DNA from: Ctenosaura bakeri
Taxonomy: Eukaryota > Chordata > Lepidosauria > Squamata > Iguanidae
Direction of reading: 5' to 3'
Assembly (NCBI GenBank): GCA_948474755.1
Contig: CAOLHI010001835.1
Location: forward strand, 124,001-188,000
Length of the DNA: 64,000 bases
The notes beneath the pieces were generated by a model. The model made no database searches and was not told the origin of the DNA. It was given only the letters and a program-made list of their open reading frames with translations. Position 1 is the first letter of the stretch, and each line of letters starts with the position of its first letter. Of the stretch, positions 46,501 to 55,639 are shown piece after piece. Made by a program: the position numbers and the translations under genes.

Positions 46501-47317
46501 AAACTCTCTGGCTGGGAATTCTAAATGCCCCTCCCTAAACTGCAAACCCCAGGATTCCACAGTATGTAGAAAGTAGAATAATAGCACTATAACAGTATAG
46601 GGTGGAGAGGCCCTAAGTCACTTCTAGGGACACTAAATTTGAGCAGAAGAGCAACAGAAGTGGCAGCTGCTGTGGGGAGGGGCAACACTAGGGGCAGAAG
46701 GGGTGGGAAAGGGGCAGAGGGACTTCATCTTGCTTATATTCCAGACTGGGACCCATTTTGGAAGAAATGCATGATATACATTTATTCAACCAATCAGTCT
46801 CAGCTTTAGAGATACCAAAAGGAAACGCTCTCACCAGTTCTTCCTCTTTCTTGTCCTCAGTCTGACTCAGGAGGAAACCTTCTGCCAGGGCCACTGCCTG
46901 GGAACAGCTCTCTGTCCCACATTCCCTGATCCAGCTCCCCATCTCCGGGGGCAGGATGCTTAGGAACTGCTCCAGGATCACCAGGTCCAGGATCTGACAT
47001 TTGGTCTGATCCTTTGGCTTCAGCCATCTGTGGCAGAGATCATGGAGACGTCTGCAAACCTCTCTAGGCCCCTGGTCTTCTTGGTAGGAGAACTGCCTGA
47101 AGCGCTGACGCTCTGTTTCTGAGCTGCCAGTGTCCTCACTCAGGAATTTCTGCACAGTTCTTTCCCAGAATTCCCCATGGTTCTCAGCACTGATACCATC
47201 GGGCCCTCTTCCTGCCTCAGGTTCAGCTGAGTTGAGTTCATCCATCTCTGATCTGTGCACCAACAAGTCAGCCAAAAGCATCAAAGTTACTCCTCTTCTT
47301 CCATCCTGAGACGCCAT
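32468..47317 (-). CDS. Gene A: complete SCAN-KRAB-C2H2 zinc-finger protein, five coding exons
   Basis: Join, in transcript order: 47317-46835, 45995-45869, 43094-43024, 41565-41439, 34524-32468 (483+127+71+127+2057 = 2865 nt, 954 residues plus stop). The SCAN box is at residues about 65-150, the KRAB A box at 228-269 and 24 C2H2 fingers at about 279-950. Every junction has AG/GT signals and compatible phase. The family binds DNA in the nucleus through its fingers, dimerises through SCAN and may repress through KRAB. The KRAB MLE motif reads MEE, so TRIM28 recruitment is doubtful. No KRAB-B exon was found in the 6.9-kb last intron. Gene B has the same exon plan. I cannot assign a named orthologue. 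Confidence 0.85.
34525..35169. other. Last intron of gene A, with a SINE
   Basis: 34731-34860 is a minus-oriented Sauria-type SINE (TTGTGTGCCTTCAACTCACT, TTCTGACTTATGGCGACTG). The rest is unassigned. Confidence 0.55.
35170..35500 (+). mobile_element. L1 reverse transcriptase fragment
   Basis: Encodes [20 protein letters not shown], matching the ADD catalytic block of L1 ORF2. It is followed by frame-broken sequence. Located in the gene A intron. Confidence 0.7.
35501..35847. other. Unassigned AT-rich intron
   Basis: No feature recognised. Confidence 0.3.
35848..36467 (+). mobile_element. Tigger-like element containing a nested Tigger-like element
   Basis: The outer element starts CAGTCTGCTCTCCATATCCG and ends GAGGACCCACTG, with TA on both sides. 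Inside, 35985-36371 is a second element (CTGTCCTCCCTCC to AGAGGCCATTG), also bounded by TA. The copy at 42087 is uninterrupted at this spot (CTACTACATCACTG), which confirms the inner insertion and its TA duplication. Confidence 0.75.
36468..37984. other. Gene A intron, mostly unassigned
   Basis: Positions about 36990-37355 resemble another diverged Tigger-like repeat, ending GGAATGGAACCCTGC...GTGCACTGTA. No exon with splice signals and KRAB-B similarity was found. Confidence 0.35.
37985..38480. repeat. Unclassified dispersed repeat, copy 2
   Basis: Collinear with 23640-24140 (ACATCAACACTCCCCTTAAG, AAACATACAAACTCCCCTTA). Same orientation. Family not recognised. Confidence 0.55.
38481..39019. 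other. Unassigned intron
   Basis: No feature recognised. Confidence 0.3.
39020..39960 (+). mobile_element. BovB (RTE-type) LINE fragment with an insertion
   Basis: Encodes [20 protein letters not shown] then [17 protein letters not shown], which is the BovB reverse transcriptase around its YADD site. The site is changed to YIDN. After the insertion it continues [20 protein letters not shown] and [16 protein letters not shown]. It is dead through stops. BovB LINEs mobilise Sauria-type SINEs. Confidence 0.75.
39380..39734. mobile_element. Unclassified insertion in BovB with TAGCAT duplication
   Basis: A 355-bp sequence lies between two copies of TAGCAT (39374-39379, 39735-39740), and the BovB reading resumes without loss. 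It contains TTCTATAATAAAGC, a polyadenylation-like signal. The ends do not read TG...CA, so an ordinary LTR is not shown. Confidence 0.6.
39961..40312. other. Unassigned intron
   Basis: No feature recognised. Confidence 0.3.
40313..40730 (+). mobile_element. Tigger-like element, 3'-truncated
   Basis: TA then CAGTTGACTATCCTCGTTTG at the left. The interior CAGGCTGTGCAGCTCC and GGCCAGCTAAGGATGGG match 10863-11512. Its right end is missing where the LTR at 40731 begins. Confidence 0.65.
40731..41338 (-). mobile_element. Solo LTR, family A
   Basis: Minus-strand LTR with ends equivalent to TGTTGG(A)AAATTC and CTAACCCCCAACA. It aligns through AACTAGATCCTAACTAACTA with the copy at 42227. Target flanks do not match clearly. 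Confidence 0.75.
41439..41565 (-). CDS. KRAB-A box exon of gene A
   Basis: A 127-bp exon (phase 0 in, 1 out) after the acceptor TTCCTCCAG and before the donor GTAAGG. It encodes [40 protein letters not shown] and SL. The DV, F and EEW positions of the KRAB A box are kept. MLE reads MEE and the usual Tyr is not present. Exact length and phase agree with gene B (350-476). Confidence 0.95.
41566..42086. other. Gene A intron, unassigned
   Basis: Paralogous to the intron following the gene B KRAB exon. No repeat recognised. Confidence 0.4.
42087..42892 (+). mobile_element. Tigger-like element split by a solo LTR
   Basis: TA-flanked element with ends CAGTGGGCTCTCCATATCC and AGGGCTCACTG. The only interruption is the family A LTR at 42227-42821. 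Confidence 0.8.
42227..42821 (-). mobile_element. Solo LTR, family A, with GAGCA duplication
   Basis: The 595-bp minus-strand LTR has a perfect 5-bp target duplication, GAGCA (42222-42226 and 42822-42826), inside a Tigger-like element. Confidence 0.85.
43024..43094 (-). CDS. Linker exon 3 of gene A
   Basis: A 71-bp exon with acceptor GACTCTCCCACAG and donor GTAATA. After the split Gly codon it encodes [20 protein letters not shown] then TVQ, ending in phase 0. This exon is what makes the phases work between linker exon 2 (phase 1 out) and the KRAB exon (phase 0 in). Its full-length partner in gene B is 1704-1774. Confidence 0.85.
43095..43521. other. Gene A intron, unassigned
   Basis: Partly paralogous to 1775-2230 of gene B. 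No exon seen. Confidence 0.4.
43522..44643 (+). mobile_element. Solo LTR, family C (TGTGACA...TGTCACA), split by a CR1
   Basis: The LTR starts TGTGACAAAGTTG, has a TATA box (TTCTATATAAGGC) and ends GGGCCTGTCACA. The flanks GCAAC/GCAAT fit a 5-bp duplication with one change. A CR1 (43915-44487) is nested. Confidence 0.8.
43915..44487 (+). mobile_element. CR1 3' fragment
   Basis: Encodes [34 protein letters not shown] and the CR1 3' end. Frame-broken near 44190. Inserted in a family C LTR. Confidence 0.85.
44768..45815 (-). mobile_element. CR1 fragment, decayed
   Basis: Minus-strand CR1 from the reverse transcriptase region (near TGTTATCTGCAAATTTCATT on the plus strand, the FADD block) to the 3' end. 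Many stops. It lies between two exons of gene A. Confidence 0.85.
45869..45995 (-). CDS. Linker exon 2 of gene A
   Basis: Acceptor TTGCTCTTTCAG, donor GTAAGG, 127 bp, phase 0 in and 1 out. It encodes [40 protein letters not shown] and LQ plus one base. It is a Ser/Gln-rich linker without a recognised domain. Eighteen codons longer than its gene B counterpart. Confidence 0.85.
45996..46411. other. Gene A intron, unassigned
   Basis: Paralogous to 5173-5570 of gene B. No feature recognised. Confidence 0.4.
46412..46612. mobile_element. Foldback MITE, long variant
   Basis: GGCCATTTACGCACTAC to GGGTGGAGAGGCC, with mirrored inner blocks. Confidence 0.8.
46835..47317 (-). CDS. SCAN domain exon of gene A, with start codon
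   Basis: The ATG at 47317 (MASQDGRRG) opens 161 codons to a GTGAG donor in phase 0. The SCAN box spans residues about 65-150: [38 protein letters not shown] and [20 protein letters not shown]. An acidic/Lys tail (TEDKKEEEL) follows. SCAN mediates dimerisation among family members. The next in-frame ATG (Met25) aligns with the gene B start and could be used instead. A likely acceptor for this exon is CTTGCAAG ending at 47410, leaving about 92 nt of 5'UTR in the exon. Confidence 0.95.
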
Positions 47318-47652
47318 TAAGAGTCTTGGGTCCAATGCTCTTTCAAAGCCAAGTGTTCAGAATTATCATATAGGATGGCCAAGACTCCAAGCAGCTACCA
47401 GGTCTCCTCCTTGCAAGAATGACAAATAAAGAATCAAAGTCAATGAAGAGAGTTGCAGAAGTTCTTTCACCTGAGAGATACAAAACATTTATTTGAGAGC
47501 TAAGCATGCTACATCTTCCTCTCACGTCAGTTTCTTCCTACCCCACCCCCACTCTCCAGCCTTCCATCCCATCTCCATTCCTCACCCACAGCCTCATCTA
47601 GACCACGTTCCATGATTATTTCTGCTGTTGTCTCATTTTCCGTAAGCCTCTT

Positions 47653-48368
47653 TGTGATGAAGTCCTGGGGATGTGGCTATCTGAAGTGTCAAGTCAGCCT
47701 GGAAGCAGGTTGCCAGGCAATCAGAATGGCACCTCAGAAGAGAAACCCAGGCCAGTCATGTGTGGAGGGCTAGTGACTAAGAGAAAAAGTTACACAAAGC
47801 CAAGTACTTGGGAGTATTTTTTTATTCCTTCAGTGAGATCCCAGCAATTAGCTAGGGAGTAGCTCCAGAGAGTGTGGCTGTTTTGGGAAGTTTAATTTTC
47901 AGTGAAAGCCAAGTGAGAGACAGAAGAATAATTGAACCTTAGTAGAATCTGGGCAGAGAGTGTGACCTAGACTGAAGGTTGAGCCTTTGGTGAGAGTCTA
48001 GCCAAAGTGCTGTTATATGATACTTGTGCTTTATATGAGACTCTAAAGATGTAACTGAGCTGTCTAAAAAAGGCAGTGAAGAAATGTACCAACCTTGACT
48101 TGCATATGAATTCTAATGCTAAATTCTTATTGTTATCTCAATAAATGTTACAGTTTATTTTTGTAAACACTGATTCAGCTGAGTTATATACAAGATACAA
48201 AGTAACACAGAAAACACACTATGGTAGGGGTTCTAAATAAACATTGAAAACCCTCACCCTTTTACACAAAGGTTATGAGGGGGGAAGCAGAGCTGAGTGA
48301 TAAAGATAGGCCACCTTATCAGATCTGGAATTGCCACACCAGTCTGTGAGAAGTAAGGGCCTGTCGCA
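47653..48368 (+). mobile_element. Solo LTR, family C, with CTCTT duplication
   Basis: The 716-bp LTR runs TGTGATGAAGTCC to GGGCCTGTCGCA, with a perfect 5-bp target duplication CTCTT. It contains a polyadenylation signal (CTCAATAAATG). Confidence 0.85.
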
Positions 48369-49115
48369 CTCTTGTAAACAAAATAATCTTGATATTTGCT
48401 TAAGCTAAGGCTCTCACTCAGTTGAAAAGCTATTCAGTGATTAATTATCTAGCTTTCTAACCTCAATAAATCAACTCTGTATTGTGTGTGTGTGTGAGAG
48501 AGAGAGAGAAAGGATAAACTAGATGTTGTAATGAGGACTTATTTCCTCATTTTAAACATAACTTGATATTATAACTATAATTCTGTTCATTTATATTATA
48601 CCTTCTCCCCCTCTTGGGAGTTTAGGTGGCCCACAAAAACTAAAACAGGTACAGTTTAAAGTCATATCTGTAAAAACCTACAAAAAATTAAAATATGATT
48701 AGGTTATCAATGAAGTGAAAAGCAATTTATTATAGACAGTCAATAGAGTGAAAAACAATTTAAAGCAAGAAACAAGGAAAGTACAGCACGTTATTAAACG
48801 CTTTATATTCACCTGTACGCTATCTTTACTTTCAATAACTCCGTATTGCATTACATGTTACATATAATATCACAGTGCTTATATTATATTATGTTTAACA
48901 TACTGTGTAAAACTAACATTATGTAAGGTTTTTTAAAACTCTGAACAGTTTTCTTCCTTCTTCTCCAGTACGCTGCTTTAGCAGATGGGGCTTTGGTTTA
49001 TAACTAATCCCAACAAAAAGATGCATTGCTGGAACACAGGAAATAATTTCTAAGGCGCACAAAATCCTGATTTTCAGAACCATCAAAGTATGGCCCCTCC
49101 TGTCTGCGAGTCTAA
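48369..49115. other. Gene A 5' intron, unassigned, with a GT/GA microsatellite
   Basis: A (GT)n(GA)n tract lies at 48485-48512. The rest is AT-rich with no recognised feature. Confidence 0.4.
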
Positions 49116-49316
49116 GACCACTTCCGCACTACAGTGTTAAAGTGCTGCTATTCCACTATCAACCTCCTATGGAATTCTGGGGTTTGTAGTTTAGGGAGGG
49201 CACTTCGAATTCTCAGCCCAAGAGCTCTTTGGTCTCAGTAAACTACAAACCCCAGAATTCCACAGGGCGTTGGAAGTGGAATAGCAGCAGTTTAACACTG
49301 TAGTGCGGAAATGGCT
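49116..49316. mobile_element. Foldback MITE
   Basis: GACCACTTCCGCACTAC to GTAGTGCGGAAATGG. Mirrored AATTCTGGGGTTTGTAGTTT blocks. Confidence 0.8.
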
Positions 49317-49510
49317 CGAGTGAGGGAAATTAGCCACAATGGGAATAAATGCTTAAAAGTAATAGAGAAGAAGGAAATTCAAGTTTCCATGCTTTTGTTA
49401 TGTTATTACAAAATTATAAAAATAATTTAAAAAGAAAAGAAAACAAAGTATGGGCTCCTCACAGGAGAAGTGACTCATCATATATATTCTGTCAATGGCG
49501 ATATCCTCAC

Positions 49511-49803
49511 CAGACTGTTATAATGCTATTATTCCACTTTCTTTTTCTTTCTTTTTCTTTGTTGTAGTAATTTTTATTAAAAATTTAATCTCAAAAAAAA
49601 ACAAAACAACCCAAAACACTTTCATGCTTAAATCTTCCAGTTGAAATTGCTTATATTATTCCACTTTCAACATCCTCTGGAATCCTGGGGTTTGCAGTTT
49701 CGGGAGGGGCCGGCCGGCCCCTCCCGAAACTGCAAACCCCAGGATTCCAGAGGATGTTGAAAGTGGAATCATCGCGCTATAACAGCCTAGTGCGGAAATG
49801 GTC
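49511..49803. mobile_element. Foldback MITE carrying a short retroposon
   Basis: The MITE right half is intact (GGCCGGCCGGCCCC centre, TAGTGCGGAAATGG end). A 112-bp minus-strand L1-type tail (49542-49653) is inserted after TTCCACTTTC. A 15-bp duplication, TATTATTCCACTTTC, lies at 49527-49541 and 49654-49668. Confidence 0.8.
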
Positions 49804-49834
49804 AACGTCTAGGTTAACGACTCTCCGTCCTTCT

Positions 49835-50600
49835 TTTGACTTTCCGTTGCATTCAAAAGATTCAAAATCATAATACTTACTATTACAGATGCTACTGCCT
49901 TTATCCCGCCCACTGCCTTGCCTGGCCCTTTTTTCAGGCGGAAGGAGGCCTCCGCCTCAGGCAGCAGAGGCTGGGGGGTCGGCAGGCGCAGCCCCCTCCC
50001 CCTCCTCCCCAGCAGCCCTCCCCCCTCCCCAGTCCCCTCTCCTGGAGAGCTGCCCCCGCCCAGTTCACAGGCCGAAGGCTATTTTGGCTTTTAAGTTTTG
50101 CAGAATTCAAGCCCCTGAGAACTGAACCGTGAGGGACAGAGGAGCCGGCTTACCCTCGAGTTGCGCCCAAGCAGCCAAAGAAGGGGGAGCCACACAGAGG
50201 GAAGCCCGTGGGCTCCAGAGGCCTACTCTAGGGGAGGCCGGGAGAGAATTCGGGCTCCCCCTTCGGACGGAGGCAGGAGGAAGGCTGGGGAGGGGACTCG
50301 CCGGACCCCCGGAGGAGGGAAAGGCCGCGGAGAGCACCATGGGAGGGAAGAAGACGAAGAAGAATGAGGAGAAGGCAAAGACTTGTCTGCTCTGGAGGAC
50401 TGGGCCCCTCGCTCCCTCCCTCTCTCACTTCTAGGCTTCCTTTCCTCTCTAGGAATCCAGCTCGCTTCCTTTAACCGTCTGGGCACCGCTGAGCTGGGAG
50501 GCCTCTGTTCTGCCTTCTCTTGGGAGGGAGATTCTCCCTTTCACGTCCTCCTTTGTGCTCCCCTAGTTCTAGCCATCACCCTTCCCCAGTTCTAGTGATC
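49835..50600 (-). promoter_or_regulatory. Candidate promoter and 5'UTR exon region of gene A
   Basis: The most GC- and CpG-rich stretch near gene A, 2.5-3.3 kb upstream of its SCAN exon. It shares CTGCTCTGGAGGACTGG and TTTCCTCTCTAGGAATCCAG with the other three units. On the minus strand a GTAAGC donor ends a possible exon at 50154. The donor used at the homologous site in units B and D is GCGAGT here (exon end 50302). G-rich minus-strand runs (49990-50050) could form G-quadruplexes. Transcription start is not determined. Confidence 0.5.
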
Positions 50601-50604
50601 CCCA

Positions 50605-51455
50605 GTTGGGAGGGGCTGCTAATACGCCAGAGGACAGGACCAAAATTCAAAATGACCTGGATAGATTGGAGAGCTGGGCCGAGGCTAACAAAATGAAATT
50701 CAACAGAGAGAAGTGTAAGGTCCTACACTTAGGTAGAAAAAATGGAATACAGAAATATAGGATGGGGGACACGTGGCTGGATAGCAGTACGTGTGAAAGG
50801 GATCTAGGAGTCTTCATAGACCACAGGCTGAACATGAGTCAGCAGTGTGATGCGGCAGCCAAGAAAGCCAATGCAATTGTCGGCTGCATCAATAGGAGTA
50901 TGGTGTCTAGATCGAGGGAGGTACTGGTATCACTCTACTCTGCTCTGGTTAGACCTCATCTTGAATACTGTGTCCAGTTCTGGGCATCTCAGTTCAAGAA
51001 GGATATTGGCAAGCTGGAGTGTGTCCAGAGGAGGGTGACCAACATGGTGAAGGGTCTGGAAGCCATGCCCTATTGGGAGTGGCTGAGGGAGCTGTCTGCA
51101 GAAGAGAAGGTTAAGAGGGGACATGATAGCCATGTTTAAATATTTGAAGGGATGCCACGGGGAGGAAGGAGAGGGCTTGTTTTCTGCTGCTCCAGAGACC
51201 AGGACAAGGAGCAATGGATTCAAACTGCAGCCGCAGCTTGATTCCACCTGAACCTCAGGAAGAACTTCCTGATGGTCAGAGCTGCCCAGCAGAGGAATAG
51301 GCTGCCTCAGTGGAGTGTGATGGAGTCTCCTTCTTTGGAGGTTTTTAAGCAGAGACTAGATGGCCATCTGTTGGGAGTGCTTTGATGTGGGTTCCTGCAT
51401 GGCAGGGGGGTTGGACTGGATGGCCCCTGGGGTCTCTTTCAACAATTTGTATGTT
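50605..51455 (+). mobile_element. CR1 3' fragment
   Basis: Encodes [39 protein letters not shown] and [20 protein letters not shown] frameshift at about 51090. Ends with CR1 3' sequence. Confidence 0.9.
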
Positions 51456-52234
51456 TCCTTCTTTTCACCGCCCTTTTTTTATTCAATACTGGTTCGTTTA
51501 GAGAGAGAGAGAGAGAGACTCATGGCGACCTTAAGGCAAACCTATCACCCTGAGAATATGTGACACACCCAATGTCACCCAGTGAGTTTCCATGGCCTAG
51601 TGAGGAACTTTGGACTCCAGGGTTGCAGTCTTAAGGCTCAAACCACTCCACAAGGCTGGCTCTACTTACCTACAAAACAAAGTATAAGAGCGACTAGGAG
51701 CAGTAGCAGAGGACACACACACACACACACACACAGAACAATAACAACAATTACGTTGCTAATACAAATGAACCCTTTCTTTGCCACTGGACAGCTGTCT
51801 GGTCATGGTGCCAACAAGGACTCTAAAACCCATCAGACTCGGGGCAGAGGCCCAACTCACTCCATCCAACTGCTGGAGCCAGGTGTCACCCCTGGCATAA
51901 TTGAGCTAACAACTGCTTGCTTAGGAGCCAGGTTCTGACATTTGCTGTAGGGGGCGGCTAGAACCCTTCAGCTAAATGACTGCGTAGCCCAGGACACCTT
52001 GCATCATTGCCACAATTACCATAATTACAAACATTTAAAAGACTAAAAATATGTTAAAGAGTTTTTCAGCTTGACAATAGATAATTTAAAAGCAGTTGAA
52101 TAATACAGCCAAAAAACATGGGCAGCCCAGTTAAAATCAGTTAAGCCTGAAGGCTTTAATAAAAAGCCAGTTTTTAACTTGGTGCCAAAATGATTCTAAC
52201 ATTGGTGCCAGTCAGTTCTCCAGAGAAAGAGAAT
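51456..52234. repeat. SINE fragment, microsatellites and unassigned sequence
   Basis: A (GA)n tract lies at about 51500. A minus-oriented Sauria-type SINE remnant spans 51515-51660 (CATGGCGACCTTAAGGC, GGTTGCAGTCTTAAGG). An (AC)n tract is at 51714-51736. 51740-52234 is unassigned. Confidence 0.5.
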
Positions 52235-53240
52235 TTCATCCTGGAGAGAAGTGACTAGCAGGGTGCCACAGGGTTCTGTCCTGGGCCCAGTGCTGTTCAA
52301 TATTTTTATCAACGACTTGGATGAAGGAATAGAGGGCATGCTCATCAAATTTGCAGATGACACCAAATTGGGAGGGGTTGCTAATATGCCAGAGAACAGG
52401 ATCAAAATTCAAAATGGCCTGGATAGATTGGAGAGCTGGGCCAAGGCGAACAAAATGAAATTCAGCAGAGAGAAGTGTAAGGTCCTACACTTAGGTAGAA
52501 AAAAATGGAATACAGAAATATAGGATGGGGGACACGTGGCTGGATAGCAGTACGTGTGAAAGGGATCTAGGAGTCTTCATAGACCACAAGCTGAACATGA
52601 GTCAGCAGTGTGATGTGGCAGCCAAGAAAGCCAATGCAATTCTCGGCTGCATCAATAGGTGTACGTTGTCTAGATCAAGGGAGGTACTGGTACCACTGTA
52701 CTCTGCTTTGGTTAGACCTCATCTTGAATACTGTGCCCAGTTCTGGGCACCCCAATTCAAGAAGGACATGGTCAAGCTGAAGCAAGTCCAGAGGAGGGCG
52801 ACCAAAATGGTGAGAGGCCTGGAAGCCATGCCCTATGAGGATAGACTTAGAGAGCTGGGTATGTTTAGTCTGCAGAAGAGAAGGTTAAGAGGGGACATGA
52901 TAGCCATGTTTAAATATTTGAAGAGATGCCATGTAGAGGAGGGAGAGGGCTTGTTTTCTGCTGCTCCAGAGACCAGGACAAGGAGCAATGGATTCAAGCT
53001 GCAGGAAAGGAGATTCCACCTGATCCTCAGGAAGAACTTCCTGACAGTCAGGGCTGTCCGGCAGTGGAATAGGCTGCCTGGGAGTGTAGTGGAGTCTCCT
53101 TCCTTGGAGGTTTTTAAGCAGAGGTTGGATGGCCATCTGTCGGGAGTGCTTTGAGGGTGTTCCTGCATGGCAGAGGGTTGGACTGGTTAGCCCGTGTGGT
53201 CTCTTCCAACCAACTCTACATTTCTCTGATTCTATGATTC
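52235..53240 (+). mobile_element. CR1 3' fragment, best-preserved in the window
   Basis: Two near-continuous frames encode [19 protein letters not shown], the catalytic block FADDTKLGG and, after a frame break at about 52510, [20 protein letters not shown] through to [16 protein letters not shown]. 5'-truncated and lacking the reverse transcriptase N-terminal half. Confidence 0.9.
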
Positions 53241-53611
53241 CACAACCAGGGTGCCACCAAGGAAAAGGCCCTCTTGCATGGACTCCCACAATCTATTTCT
53301 CCTACTGATGGGACATGGAGGGGGAGCATCCAATAGATCTCAGTCCTTGGGTAGGCACAGATAGATAAAGGTGCTCCTTCAGGTATCAAGGTCCCAAGCC
53401 ATTTAGGGCTTGAAATGTTATTGTAAGCATCTTGAATTCAGAATGCAAGCATACAGGCAGGCAATGCAGTTCTTCCAGAACAGGTGTTATATATCCAAAT
53501 GGTTCCCAGAATGTTTTGCGCCAGGTCCTAAAGCCTGGGAAGAGTCACTAAGAATGGTGGTAACAACCATAATCATATAATCTTATTGCTGGAAGGGACT
53601 ATGAGGACCAT
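53241..53611. other. Unassigned stretch
   Basis: 53290-53580 resembles a decayed LINE-like 3' region (GGTATCAAGGTCCCAAGCC, TTTAGGGCTTGAAATG) but the family is not secured. Confidence 0.3.
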
Positions 53612-54008
53612 TGTGACAGAGCCTGTGGGTGTGACTAACCTGAGTGGCAGGGCAGCCCTAGCAACAGGTTGCCAGGTAACCAAAGTGGCTCTGTGTATTA
53701 GAGAGACCCAGTGCATAAGTGAGAAGCAGAGGATGCGGTTGGTGAGGAGAAGACATCTATATAGGACACAATGACTTGGATTTTTGAGATTCCTTCAGTG
53801 AGATTTCTAGAGAGAAAGAGAGAGAGAGAGAGAGAGAGTTTTAAATTATAGCTCTTCAGTCAGCCAGGGTGGCTGTTTGAACAAGTGTGGCTTTCTTCTC
53901 AGAGGGCTAAAGAGAGACAGAGGAGAAACCAATCCATTGTTGAATTGGGCCAGAAGATGTGACCTAGATTTGGAAATTAAGCCTATAATCTAGGGAATTA
54001 AGATATAG
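53612..54008 (+). mobile_element. Family C LTR, truncated
   Basis: Starts TGTGACAGAGCCTGTGG and follows the family C sequence (GTTGCCAGG(T/C)AA, CATCTATATAGGAC) to the point where MITE family 2 begins. A (GA)n tract is at 53813-53838. Confidence 0.7.
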
Positions 54009-54485
54009 GCCATTTCCACACGGGGGTAAAATCCCGCGTTGAGACGATCGGAGACGGAGGTCGTTCACGCCGCGGGGCGATCTAGTGCGGTTGAAAAAGG
54101 TGAGGCTCCGCACCTCCAACCGCTCTAGTGCAGCCGCAAGGGTGGCGCTGCGAGTTTTTTAAAAACCACCTTCCCAGGTGGTTTTTATGAAAGTCGCCCG
54201 CACTAATCCACGGCTGCTCCTGGTGTGAATCTGCAGAGACGCGTTAGTGCGTCTCTGCAGATCTGCCCAGGGGCGGGCTTCCGGTTGGCGCGCTGCCCTG
54301 ATTGGCGGAGCGCCGCCGGAAGCCGCCAGCCGCCATTTTGGGCACCGCCGAACACTGTCGAAATTCGGCAGTGTGTGGAGCGGCGGAGCCGCGCTCCCCA
54401 CAGGGACGGAGCAAAATGCACGCAGGTAATCTCCACCCCTGTGTGCGCCGCCCTGTTTCGGTTCCCCCACGTGTGAAAAGGGCCC
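54009..54485. mobile_element. CpG-rich DNA transposon (MITE family 2) with a YY1-like site
   Basis: GGCCATTTCCACACG start and CGTGTGAAAAGGGCC end. It shares GGGGCGGGCTTCCGG and CCATTTTGGGC with 8111-8607. On the minus strand it contains CAAAATGGCGGC, a full YY1 consensus. Many CpGs are intact, suggesting a fairly recent insertion. Confidence 0.75.
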
Positions 54486-54965
54486 TAATCTCTTATATCT
54501 TTCTGACCATGGGATTACAACCAGTATTTCCCTCAGTTTATTGAAATCAGCTTTTTCAACGTCCTGGGTATGTTTGGCCTCTCCTTTATTTGGGATTATA
54601 ACAAATATCAAAAGCACATGATCTCTCCCACCCAAAGATTCTACTACGTACGCCACTGAGTAGTTTATATCTGTTGGTTATGATGACATTCAAAAGAGCT
54701 GATCCCCTTGTTGCTTCCTCCACCTTTTGTACAATGAAATAGTCTGCAAGGCTAGTGAGAGATTTGTTATATCCTACTGTCTTGGCAGAGTGTGACTACC
54801 AAAAAATATCAGGATGCTTGAAGTCTCCCACAACTACTATGCTTCTCCTTTTTTGAATATTTGGTCGTTTATTTTAGGAAGGCATCATCCACATCTTCGG
54901 CATGGCTGTGGGGCCTATAGCAGACACCCACAAGGAGACCACTGTTCTCTCCTGTCATGCACTCT
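54486..54965 (-). mobile_element. CR1 endonuclease-region fragment
   Basis: The minus strand reads VVVGDFKHPDIFW, then FIVQKVEEATRGSALLNVII, matching the end of the CR1 endonuclease domain (GDFNHPDI motif). Decayed. Confidence 0.7.
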
Positions 54966-55639
54966 GACTCAGGGGCTGAAGTGGTGGACATGGCAGGACC
55001 TGCTGAACAAGAGGAGGTTACAGAGCCACAGATCCCTGAGACAGAACAGAGTGCAGTGCAAGCTCCAGCTGAGAGGTCTTGCAGCTTCTGATATAGAAGA
55101 CAACTTACCTTTGCCGAGCATAGACAGCAACAGGAGAATTTGCACCAGTTTCAAAGGACTTATAGGAGACAGCAATTAGTTAGGCAGCAGCTGCATTCAG
55201 CTGCTGTCCTATGTAGGCACTGCTCTTCCCTCCAGGAGTTGTCAGAGCTTATTTGACCTTCCTGTCTGCTGGCTGTATTTCTTGGATCGTGTTGGCTGTG
55301 GACTTATTTTGCACTGCCTTTGGATTCTGTTGGACCCTGCTTGTGCCTTTGGCCTTTTGCTTACTGAGTAAAAGAAAGTGACTAATTTTAAGCTGTTCTG
55401 TTTCTTTGCTTGTTACTTTGCCTGCATTATCTCCTGGCTATCAGTTATGCAGCTGCAAGCTCTGGCAGGCTCTCAAACTTCTTTCTGTACTCTAAGTCAC
55501 AGATCTTCTCACAGTTGAACACATCCTGGACAAACAATGCTACTCTGTGCATTAGTGTAGAAACATCTAAAACCATGAGACACTCTTCTCTCCAGCTGAT
55601 TCCTTTTTGGGGTTTTTTCTCTGTGCTGTTGGGTTCTTA
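54966..55639. other. Unassigned, possible retroelement remnant
   Basis: The plus strand carries an acidic then Gln/Arg-rich broken frame (DSGAEVVDMAGPAEQEEVTE; HQFQRTYRRQQLVRQQLHS) that looks like a retroelement C-terminus. I cannot assign it. Confidence 0.3.

Noticed and set aside
52525..53154. A 209-codon open frame
   Set aside because: CR1 C-terminal region, 5'-truncated; one of many copies in the window.
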